This document shows, piece after piece, positions 35,459 to 42,687 of a DNA stretch of 64,000 bases. Position 1 is the first letter of the stretch, and each line of letters starts with the position of its first letter. The stretch lies in NCBI RefSeq assembly GCF_013410875.1, contig NZ_JACCCU010000001.1:1612001-1676000 (forward strand), given 5' to 3'. The stretch comes from Tunturiibacter empetritectus. Lineage in GTDB: Bacteria > Acidobacteriota > Terriglobia > Terriglobales > Acidobacteriaceae. Position numbers and translations under genes: made by a program. The notes under the pieces were generated by a model, which was not told the origin of the DNA, made no database searches, and saw nothing but the letters and a program-made list of their open reading frames with translations.

Positions 35459-37258
35459 TTAGAGGCCAGCTGGGGAGAGCGAGTTGTTCAGCGTGGAGGT
35501 TATCTGGCCGGATACCTTCGTGGTGACTTCGTTGAGGGCGACGTCTTCGGTGACGCTTCGCAGGCGGTCGACAAATTCTACCTTGCCCTCGGCGACTCCG
35601 CGACCGATATTGATTCGATACGGGATACCGACGAGATCGGCGTCTTTGAACTTGACTCCTGCGCGTTCGTCGCGGTCGTCGAGGAGAACGTCTACGCCTG
35701 CGGCTTCGAGGTCTGCCGCGATCTTTTCTCCCGCAGCGAGAAGGGCCTCGTCGCCGATATTGGTGATGGTGACGACGACCTGGAAGGGGGCGATGGCAGG
35801 GTGAAGGGCGTAGGCCGTGCCCTGGTTGGCTGCGGCTGAGTTTTCAATCGCGGCGGTGAGGATGCGTTCGATGCCGATGCCGTAGCAGCCCATGATCGGA
35901 GTGACCTCTTTGCCGTCACGGTTGAGGACGGAGGCTCCCATGCTTTTGGTGTACTTATCGCCTAGTTTGAAGATGTGGCCGACTTCGACGGCTTTGCCGA
36001 GGCGCATGGGCTGGCCGCCGATGGGGTCGAGCTCGCCTTCGACGATGTTGCGGACGTCGGCGACGAGGGTGGGCTTGAAGTCGCGAGTGGGGGTGACGTT
36101 GCGGAGGTGATACTCCTCCTTGTTGGCTCCGGCGACGAGGTTGGTGCGGCCTTCGAGCGCCTTATCGAGGATGATAAGGGTGCCGGGTTTTTTGGGATGT
36201 GGCGCGGCTTCGAGGCCGATGGGGCCGAGGTAGCCTGCGGGGGCCCTGAAGGTGGCTTCGATCTCTTCGGCGACCATGGGCCTGAGCTCGCCGCCGGCGA
36301 TGGCGAGGAGCTTGGCTTCGTTGAGGGAGTGGTCGCCGCGGAGGAAGACTACGACAGGGCGGAGTTTGCCGAGTTTGGCGTGGTCGGCTTCGGGTAGTTC
36401 GACCATATAGGCCATGGTTTTGATCTGGTGGACTGGCGCGAGGTTGAGGAAGGCGCCGACCTCGTCGATGGTGCGCTGGCCGGGGGTGTGGACGAGCTCG
36501 GGGAGTCCGTCGCCAGTGGGGGCGAGGCTTTCGACGGGGGCCAGCTGCGAGGTGGCTTTTTCGATATTGGCGGCGTAGCCGGATGGGCTGCTGGCGATGA
36601 GGTCTTCGCCGGCGTCGGTATAAACCATGAACTCCTGCGAGGCAGAGCCGCCCATGGCCCCGGAGTCTGCGTCGACGGCGACGAACTGCAGACCGCAGCG
36701 GGTAAAGATGCGGCGGTAGGCTACGTCGTGCTTGTTGTAGGAGACGTCGAGGCCGGCCTCATCAATGTCGAAGGAGTAGGCGTCCTTCATAAGGAACTGG
36801 CGGACGCGAAGAAGCCCGGATTTGGGGCGGGGTTCATCGCGGAATTTAGTCTGGATCTGGTACCAGATCTGGGGGAGCTGCTTGTAGCTGCGGAGCTCGT
36901 TGCGAGCGATGGAGGTCATGACCTCTTCGTGGGTCATGGCAAGGCAGAGCTCGGCACCCTTGCGGTCTTTGAGGCGGAACATGTTTTCGCCCATGCCGGA
37001 CCAGCGGCCGCTGGACTCCCATAACTCTTTCGGGTTAAGAGCGGGGAGAAAGAACTCCTGGCCGATGCGGTCCATCTCCTCGCGCACGATGGCGACGATC
37101 TTATTGACGGAGCGGTTTCCGAGGAAGAGGTAGCTGTAGATGCCAGCGCCTAGCTGGCGGATGTAGCCTGCGCGTAGGAGGAGTTTGTGGCTGGCGACTT
37201 CGGCGTCTGCGGGTGCTTCGCGGAGGGTGGGGATGAAGAGTTGCGACCAGCGATGCAT
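35459..37258 (-). CDS. proS: prolyl-tRNA synthetase
   Basis: This class II aminoacyl-tRNA synthetase charges tRNA-Pro. From ATG 37258 it begins [20 protein letters not shown], the usual start of bacterial ProS; an ATG 27 bases upstream is possible. Class II motifs are visible in [34 protein letters not shown] and [11 protein letters not shown]. The inserted editing domain is present ([25 protein letters not shown]), so it is the bacterial-type enzyme with Ala-Pro editing. The penicillin-binding protein gene follows closely. Confidence 0.95.
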   Translation of the reverse strand: MHRWSQLFIPTLREAPADAEVASHKLLLRAGYIRQLGAGIYSYLFLGNRSVNKIVAIVREEMDRIGQEFFLPALNPKELWESSGRWSGMGENMFRLKDRKGAELCLAMTHEEVMTSIARNELRSYKQLPQIWYQIQTKFRDEPRPKSGLLRVRQFLMKDAYSFDIDEAGLDVSYNKHDVAYRRIFTRCGLQFVAVDADSGAMGGSASQEFMVYTDAGEDLIASSPSGYAANIEKATSQLAPVESLAPTGDGLPELVHTPGQRTIDEVGAFLNLAPVHQIKTMAYMVELPEADHAKLGKLRPVVVFLRGDHSLNEAKLLAIAGGELRPMVAEEIEATFRAPAGYLGPIGLEAAPHPKKPGTLIILDKALEGRTNLVAGANKEEYHLRNVTPTRDFKPTLVADVRNIVEGELDPIGGQPMRLGKAVEVGHIFKLGDKYTKSMGASVLNRDGKEVTPIMGCYGIGIERILTAAIENSAAANQGTAYALHPAIAPFQVVVTITNIGDEALLAAGEKIAADLEAAGVDVLLDDRDERAGVKFKDADLVGIPYRINIGRGVAEGKVEFVDRLRSVTEDVALNEVTTKVSGQITSTLNNSLSPAGL

Positions 37259-37568
37259 TGTCAAAAAAGGCGCTTTCCGGCCCATCGCGCCGAGGCTCGG
37301 GTGGGCGTTTTAGGATGAGCCTTCATTCTAACCGGGTTGTTTGAGATTTATTTCTGGACGAGGTTTGTTTGGGTTGATGGGGCATGGAATGGGGTTAGGT
37401 CTGGATTGTGACCGCTATGTCGTTCATGTGACAGACTTTCGAAGTTGATAAAGCGTACAGTCCAAGTAATCGCATCTACCCGCCCTGCAATTCGTGGGCA
37501 ACTCGTCTTTGCGGCTAGAGAGGGTGACTCTCGTGCAAAGGACGCTAGAGGTGCGAAAGAACCACACG
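37259..37568. other. divergent intergenic region
   Basis: The region between proS and the Crp/Fnr gene holds no convincing gene. An in-frame GTG extension of the Crp/Fnr gene begins at 37494 but looks non-conserved. No strong promoter pair or palindrome was recognised. Confidence 0.6.
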
Positions 37569-38306
37569 ATGCCTGAGATACTTCCGCGACCAAGAAATCT
37601 CATATTGGCCCAATTGCCGGATGCCGAGTATGAGGCGTTGGTGAGATTTCTTGTGCCTATCGAGCTGCCTCTGGAGACGCGTCTCTCGGAGCCTAATGAG
37701 GCTATCGAGTTTATTTATTTTTTGAATAGTGGCTTGATCTCGACGGATGCGATAACGGAGAAGGGCGAATCGGTGGAGGTTGGAGTGATCGGGCGTGAGG
37801 GGTTCTCCGGTTTGCCGGCGCTGTTGGATCAACCGCAGATGTCGCATTCGGTGTTGATGCAGGGACAAGGCGAGGGGCTGCGAATCCGTTCTTCTATCGT
37901 GCGCGATCAGTTTTTGAAGGGTGGAATGTTACGACGGCTGGTCCATTCGTTTGCCTACCTGCAGCTTGTGCAGACTGCTCAGTCAGTGTTGTGCAACCGG
38001 ATGCATGAGGTGGATGCGAGGCTGGCGCGATGGCTGCTGACATCCGCTGACCGGATGGAGTCGGAGTCTTTGAACCTGACCCAGGAGTTTCTGGCGCGGA
38101 TGCTGGGGGTGCAGCGGTCGACGGTGACGGTGGCGGCAGGAGATCTGCAGCGGGCCGGAGTTATTGGCTACAGCCGGGGAAAGATCAACATTCTGGATCG
38201 CCCGGCGCTGATCAAAAAAGCTTGCGAGTGCTACAGCATCGTTACTTCTTCCTACAATCGAATTATCAGCAAGACATCGGCTGAAGAGTTGAGCTATGTC
38301 GATTAG
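37569..38306 (+). CDS. Crp/Fnr family transcriptional regulator
   Basis: The protein has about 245 residues: a cyclic-nucleotide-binding-like beta barrel (about 20-130, with YFLNSGLIS and VEVGVIGREGFSGLPALL), a long dimer helix, and a C-terminal winged helix (LTQEFLARMLGVQRSTVTVAAGDLQRAGVI). No cysteine cluster for an iron-sulfur centre is seen, and the cAMP-contact residues are not conserved, so the ligand is unknown. ATG 37569 is preferred over an upstream GTG at 37494. It is convergent with kdsD with 16 bases between, and its targets are unknown. Confidence 0.87.
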   Translation: MPEILPRPRNLILAQLPDAEYEALVRFLVPIELPLETRLSEPNEAIEFIYFLNSGLISTDAITEKGESVEVGVIGREGFSGLPALLDQPQMSHSVLMQGQGEGLRIRSSIVRDQFLKGGMLRRLVHSFAYLQLVQTAQSVLCNRMHEVDARLARWLLTSADRMESESLNLTQEFLARMLGVQRSTVTVAAGDLQRAGVIGYSRGKINILDRPALIKKACECYSIVTSSYNRIISKTSAEELSYVD

Positions 38307-38322
38307 GAAAGCGGCTTCGGGA

Positions 38323-39324
38323 TCAGGTGAGTTGCAAGGTCCACAGGTCGTGGAGGTGGACGACACCTTCTACCCGGCCGCCTGAAGCTACGACGATGAG
38401 TGAGGTGATCTTCTTTTCCTCCATGATGGCCAGGGCTGAGGAGGCCAGGGTGTTCTCTGCGATGGTGTGAGGCTGTGAGTTCATGATCTCGGCTGCGGTG
38501 TGTTCGAGGGCGTGGGAGCCGTCGCGCTCGAGGAGCCTGCGGAGGTCGCCGTCGGAGATCATGCCGGCAAGGTGGCCATCTTTGAGCACGGTGGTCATGC
38601 CGAGTTTCTTTCGCGACATCTCGTAGATGACCTGCGGCATGGGTGTAGCTTCGCCGACCTGAGGGAGCGCATCGCCGGTGTGCATCAGCTCGCGGACGCG
38701 GGCAAGGCGTCTGCCGAGGCGGCCGCCGGGGTGGAGGTCGGCGAAGTCTTCCGGTGTCCACTTACGGAGGCGGCTTACTTCGAGGGCGAGGGCGTCGCCA
38801 AGAGCGAGCATAACGGTGGTGGAGGCGGTGGGTGCGAGGTTGAGGGTGCAGGCTTCGGTGGAGACGCGGGAGTCGAGAAAGATGTTACTGGCTTGGGCGA
38901 GGGTAGAGCTGGCGCAGCCGCTGATGGCGATCAGTGTGGCGTTGAGGCGTTTGAGGGTGGGGAGGAGGCGGAGCAACTCTTCGGTTTCGCCGCTATAGGA
39001 GAGGGCTATCACGATGTCGCCGGGCGCGAGCATGCCGAGGTCGCCGTGAATCGCTTCGGCAGCGTGGAGGAAGTGCGCCGGCGTGCCTGTGGAGCGAAAA
39101 GTGGCGGCGATCTTGCGGGCGATGATGCCGCTCTTGCCAATGCCGCTGAGGGTGACGCGGCTCTGATTCGTAGCGGCTTGAAGGAGACGATCGATGGCCT
39201 GGGTGAACGGGGCGAGCATCGTGGTGTCGAGGCGGAGGGCGAGCTCGTTGAGAGCGGCTGCCTCGATGCGGACGAACTCGGAGGGACGCGGTGTGTCGGA
39301 TGCGGTGGTGGCTTTGCTGGACAT
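38323..39324 (-). CDS. kdsD: arabinose-5-phosphate isomerase
   Basis: The enzyme converts ribulose-5-phosphate to arabinose-5-phosphate, the first step to KDO for lipopolysaccharide. The 333 residues comprise a SIS domain (LSGIGKSGIIARKIAATFRSTGTPA, HGDLGM, SYSGETEE) and two CBS domains, the usual KdsD/KpsF layout. LHPGGRLGR marks the joint. No other KDO genes are adjacent. Presence of KDO fits a Gram-negative outer membrane. The start ATG lacks a clear ribosome-binding site. Confidence 0.92.
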   Translation of the reverse strand: MSSKATTASDTPRPSEFVRIEAAALNELALRLDTTMLAPFTQAIDRLLQAATNQSRVTLSGIGKSGIIARKIAATFRSTGTPAHFLHAAEAIHGDLGMLAPGDIVIALSYSGETEELLRLLPTLKRLNATLIAISGCASSTLAQASNIFLDSRVSTEACTLNLAPTASTTVMLALGDALALEVSRLRKWTPEDFADLHPGGRLGRRLARVRELMHTGDALPQVGEATPMPQVIYEMSRKKLGMTTVLKDGHLAGMISDGDLRRLLERDGSHALEHTAAEIMNSQPHTIAENTLASSALAIMEEKKITSLIVVASGGRVEGVVHLHDLWTLQLT

Positions 39325-39510
39325 AATGGCTGAACCATGTCGATGCTAGCAGAGCGATGCGCGGGGCGCGGCGGTGTGGGCTTCAGCACGGTCTTGCCGG
39401 GGGAGCAGCAACTTCTGGAGGATGCTGTCGTTGCATCGTTTATGGGGGCTTTGCGTCTAAACTAAAAGGGCTAGTGTGGCGCGAAGGTTTATGCCGAAAG
39501 GATTTTTCAC

Positions 39511-40161
39511 GTGAAGCGGAGCGGATTGGTCTTTGGTGTGATGGTGGTTGGGATTGCGCTGCTGTTGTGGGCAGGGTGGCACAATCTGCGCGAGCGAAGG
39601 CTTGCGATGCAACAGGCTCAGGAAAACCACGTGGTTCTTGTGCCGGAGAAGGCGGGATCGGCGGCGCAGGATTCGCAGTCTCCTGAAGCGGAGGCGATGC
39701 AGATGCGCGGCAAGGTTGCACCTGCGTTTACGCTTGCGACTTTGGATGGCAAGAAGGTTTCGCTGAGCGATTATAAGGGCCGGCCGGTGCTGGTGAACTT
39801 CTGGGCGACTTGGTGTGGGCCCTGCAAGGTGGAGATGCCGTGGTTTGAAGAGTTTCGCAAACAGTATGCGGCGCAGGGCTTTGAGATCCTCGGACTTGCT
39901 GACGATGTTGATGCTGGTAAAGACGCGATCGCTAAGGTGGCACAGAAGACTGGCGTGACCTATCCCATTTTGCTGACCGATGGGAAGATTCAGAAGGCTT
40001 ATGGCGGACCGGATGGGATGGACTACCTGCCGATGTCGTTTTATGTCGATAAAAATGGCGTGATCGTCGAAGAGACGGCTGGACTTGGCAGCAAGGATGA
40101 GATCGAGGCGCACATCAAGAAGATCGTTGCTTCGGAAGCGACGGCGGCGGGTGGACAGTGA
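39511..40161 (+). CDS. TlpA/ResA-family thioredoxin-like protein, membrane-anchored
   Basis: An N-terminal membrane helix (about residues 5-22) anchors a periplasmic thioredoxin fold with WCGPC (about residues 107-111 in NFWATWCGPCKVEMP) and a cis-proline (YLPMSF). Such proteins reduce disulfides in cytochrome maturation or other envelope proteins. The start is GTG with AAAGGA eight bases upstream. The downstream DsbD-alpha-like gene overlaps its stop, making a redox pair, so electron delivery to or from that partner is plausible. Confidence 0.9.
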   Translation: MKRSGLVFGVMVVGIALLLWAGWHNLRERRLAMQQAQENHVVLVPEKAGSAAQDSQSPEAEAMQMRGKVAPAFTLATLDGKKVSLSDYKGRPVLVNFWATWCGPCKVEMPWFEEFRKQYAAQGFEILGLADDVDAGKDAIAKVAQKTGVTYPILLTDGKIQKAYGGPDGMDYLPMSFYVDKNGVIVEETAGLGSKDEIEAHIKKIVASEATAAGGQ

Positions 40162-40652
40162 TGGGATTGATGAGGTCCTTCGCGGGATTGCTGATTGGGT
40201 TGCCGGTTGTGTTGACGGCGCAGCAGGTCGGGAATCTTGATGCTCCTGTTGTAAAGCCGAAGTCGTATGTTGTGTATGGGGCGGAGCCGCAGAGTGTTGC
40301 GGCAGGGAAGCGCAGCGTGCTGGAGCTGCACTTTCGCGTGCTGGATGGCTATCACGTAAATTCGCATACGCCGAAGTCGGAGCTGTTGATTCCGACCAGG
40401 ATTGAACTGCAGCCGGCGGCTGGAGTGAAGACTGAGGCGGTTGAGTACCCGGTTGGTACTTCGTACAGCTTTAGCTTCGACCCGACGGAGAAGCTGGATG
40501 TTTATACGGGTGCGTTTACTGTGAAGTTGCCGGTGGTGGCGGAGGCGGGGACGCATACGGTGGATGCAACGTTGCGGTACCAGGCGTGCGATCATGCGGC
40601 GTGCTATCCGCCGAAGAGTCTGCCGGTTCAGGTGATCTTCACGGCGAAGTAA
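40161..40652 (+). CDS. DsbD N-terminal (alpha) domain-like periplasmic protein
   Basis: The 163-residue protein has a signal peptide and one domain like the N-terminal domain of DsbD. It carries a CDHAAC cysteine pair in the YQACDHAACYPP segment, which in DsbD passes electrons to substrates. The membrane and C-terminal thioredoxin domains of DsbD are absent here. It overlaps the TlpA-like gene by one base (TGATG), or by four if the GTG at 40158 is used. The pair may be a split thiol-reduction relay that needs a membrane partner coded elsewhere. Confidence 0.82.
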   Translation: MGLMRSFAGLLIGLPVVLTAQQVGNLDAPVVKPKSYVVYGAEPQSVAAGKRSVLELHFRVLDGYHVNSHTPKSELLIPTRIELQPAAGVKTEAVEYPVGTSYSFSFDPTEKLDVYTGAFTVKLPVVAEAGTHTVDATLRYQACDHAACYPPKSLPVQVIFTAK

Positions 40653-40781
40653 CCAGTGGTAGTAGCTCGTTGTGGAGCGATCGGGAAAACTTCTGTTGGT
40701 AGGCTCGATACGTCTGGAGGTTTTTCTGATGTAGTGGTGGCATCATGGAAGAACAGGACAGACAGGAGCGGGCGGACGGGA

Positions 40782-41963
40782 ATGGAAGAATTTCGAAGGC
40801 TGACACGGCTGCCGGCGTATGTCTTCAACATCACAAGTGAGCTGAAGGCTGCGGCGCGCAAGCGTGGTGAGGACATTATTGATTTCGGGATGGGGAATCC
40901 CGATGGCGCGACGCCGAAACATATTGTAGACAAGCTGATTGAAGCGGCGCAACGGACGGCTACGCACCGGTACTCGTTGTCGCGTGGCGTTCCTCGACTG
41001 CGTCGGGCGATTTGTAACTGGTACAAGCGGCGCTACGATGTGGATCTGGATCCGGAGACCGAAGCGATCGTTACGATCGGCTCGAAGGAGGGGATCGCGC
41101 ACCTTTGCCTGGCGGTGCTGGATGACGAAGATACCGTCGCTGTGCCGAATCCCAGCTATCCTATTCATATCTTTGGGCCGGTGATTGCGGGCTCGAAGGT
41201 GCAGAGCATTCCTATGCGGGGCGGTACTGCGGAGGCGCTGCTGGAGGAGTTGGAGCATGATCTGCCACGCATGGAGCCGCGGCCGAAGCTGCTGATTCTG
41301 AACTTTCCCTCGAACCCTACGGCGCAATGTGTGGAGCTTTCGTTCTTTGAGCGGATCGTGGCGCTGTGCAGGGAGTTGGGGATTTATATCATTCACGATC
41401 TGGCCTATGCGGACATTGTGTTTGATGGATATCGTGCGCCAAGTATTTTAGAAGTGCCTGGGGCTAAGGAGATTGCGGTTGAGTTCTTTACGCTCTCAAA
41501 AAGTTACAATATGCCTGGGTGGCGAGTAGGCTTCATGGTGGGAAACTCCAAGCTGGTCGCGGCCTTGGGGCGCATCAAGAGCTACTTCGACTATGGGACG
41601 TTTACGCCGATTCAGGTGGCGGCGATCTGTGCGCTGGATGGGCCGCAGGAGTGTGTAGCGGAGATTCGCGATATTTACAGGGAACGGCGGGATGTTCTAG
41701 TGCCGGGGCTGAATAAGCTGGGATGGCCGGTGGAGTTGCCGAAGGCGACCATGTTTGCTTGGGCTAAGATTCCGGAGCAGTACAAAGGGCTTGGATCTAT
41801 TGAGTTTTCGAAGAAGCTGCTGCTGGAGGCGAAGGTCGCGGTGAGCCCTGGGGTGGGTTTTGGCGAGCATGGGGATGGGCATGTGCGGTTTTCGCTGATT
41901 GAAAATGAGGAGCGGACGCGGCAGGCGCTGCGGGGGATCAAGCAGATGTTCAAGGCGGGTTGA
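40782..41963 (+). CDS. alaC: alanine aminotransferase (AlaC type)
   Basis: This PLP-dependent class I aminotransferase closely follows E. coli AlaC along its whole length: RLPAYVFNIT, GEDIIDFGMGNPDGATP, IGSKEGIAHL, PNPSYPIHIFGPVIAG, FPSNPTAQCVELSFFE, and the PLP lysine in FFTLSKSYNMPGWRVGFMVG. It makes alanine from pyruvate and glutamate. ATG 40782 gives 393 residues; an in-frame start 126 bases upstream would add a non-conserved leader. It stands alone between the redox pair and a repeat-rich gap. Confidence 0.94.
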   Translation: MEEFRRLTRLPAYVFNITSELKAAARKRGEDIIDFGMGNPDGATPKHIVDKLIEAAQRTATHRYSLSRGVPRLRRAICNWYKRRYDVDLDPETEAIVTIGSKEGIAHLCLAVLDDEDTVAVPNPSYPIHIFGPVIAGSKVQSIPMRGGTAEALLEELEHDLPRMEPRPKLLILNFPSNPTAQCVELSFFERIVALCRELGIYIIHDLAYADIVFDGYRAPSILEVPGAKEIAVEFFTLSKSYNMPGWRVGFMVGNSKLVAALGRIKSYFDYGTFTPIQVAAICALDGPQECVAEIRDIYRERRDVLVPGLNKLGWPVELPKATMFAWAKIPEQYKGLGSIEFSKKLLLEAKVAVSPGVGFGEHGDGHVRFSLIENEERTRQALRGIKQMFKAG

Positions 41964-42016
41964 TGGTTTAATTTAGGAAAAAATATGACCCTGGTGAGAG
42001 CCGTTTTTTTGTTGTT

Positions 42017-42170
42017 TTGCTGGTGTTTTTGAGGGGTGTTTGGAAAAAACGTGGTGTTTGGTGGTGGTTTTTTGTGGTTAAGAATGTGGTGGCTGGTGGT
42101 GAGAGCGTGGTGTTTCGCCGCGTAGTTTTTGGGGCCCGAAAAATACGCCACGGTTTTGAGATTTATTTTT
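42017..42170 (-). repeat. A/C-rich low-complexity repeat region, copy 2 of the 10964 core
   Basis: On the minus strand the region is full of ACCAC and CAAAAAC motifs. It contains the 30-base core shared with 10964-10994 (42140-42170). The core overlaps the last codons and the TAA stop of the DUF4440 gene. Confidence 0.7.
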
Positions 42171-42579
42171 GGGGTGCAGGTGGATTTGGGGTGGTGGGCA
42201 TGGGTGCGGCTGGAATTGGAGTTCCTTGGTGGAAGGTAATCTGCCATTGGCCGTTGATGAGGGTCCAGATGGAGCTGCGCCAGGATTGGCCGATGAGTTC
42301 TCCGGCGGCATTGCGGCGGGTGGCTTTGTAGGTGGCGAGGACGACGTTGGGGGCTAGTTCCCGGGTTTTGAAGTCGGAGAGGAGGGAGGCTGGGTGGGGA
42401 GGTTCGGCTTTCAGGTCTTCGAGGATGGTGGCTTTGTCGAAGACTCGGCCTGAGCTGCCGAACTCGACGAAGTCGTCGGTCAGTTGGGAGGCGACGGCGT
42501 TCGAGTCGCGGCGGATGTTTGGGTCGAGGAGCCGTTCTTCGAGGGACTTCAGGTGGTCGGCGATTTGCATGTAGGCCAT
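42163..42579 (-). CDS. DUF4440 / NTF2-like protein
   Basis: From ATG 42579 the protein has 138 residues with one NTF2-like fold: a helix (HLKSLEERLLDP), LTDDFVEFGSSGRVFDKATILEDL, and two late strands (VVLATYKATRR, SSIWTLINGQWQITFHQGTP). Such domains bind small ligands or serve as immunity or accessory proteins; no enzyme role is claimed. A TTG start at 42648 would translate a dispersed repeat and is rejected. The C-terminus (proline-rich) ends inside another repeat. Confidence 0.75.
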   Translation of the reverse strand: MAYMQIADHLKSLEERLLDPNIRRDSNAVASQLTDDFVEFGSSGRVFDKATILEDLKAEPPHPASLLSDFKTRELAPNVVLATYKATRRNAAGELIGQSWRSSIWTLINGQWQITFHQGTPIPAAPMPTTPNPPAPQK

Positions 42580-42616
42580 TTCTGCGGTTTGCTGAGATGG
42601 GTGATAGCGCCAGTAA

Positions 42617-42658
42617 CAACAAACGCAGATTCCTTTCGGGAATGACAAACAAAAAAGC
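42617..42658 (+). repeat. dispersed repeat GATTCC-TTCGGGAATGACAAACAAAAAAGC, copy 1
   Basis: A short hairpin ATTCCTTTCGGGAAT is followed by GACAAACAAAAAAGC. The same stretch with one change is at 46243-46280. This copy lies between the DUF4440 gene and the S53 protease gene. Confidence 0.8.
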
Positions 42659-42687
42659 GAAAGGGTCTCACCAACTGTGGAACTGCT

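Noticed and set aside
42017-42331. Plus-strand frame of 104 codons
   Set aside because: It translates the T/G-rich repeat and the antisense of the DUF4440 gene.
42580-42648. N-terminal extension of the DUF4440 gene from a TTG start
   Set aside because: The extension would translate the ATTCC-TTCGGGAAT dispersed repeat and lacks a ribosome-binding site; ATG 42579 fits the domain.
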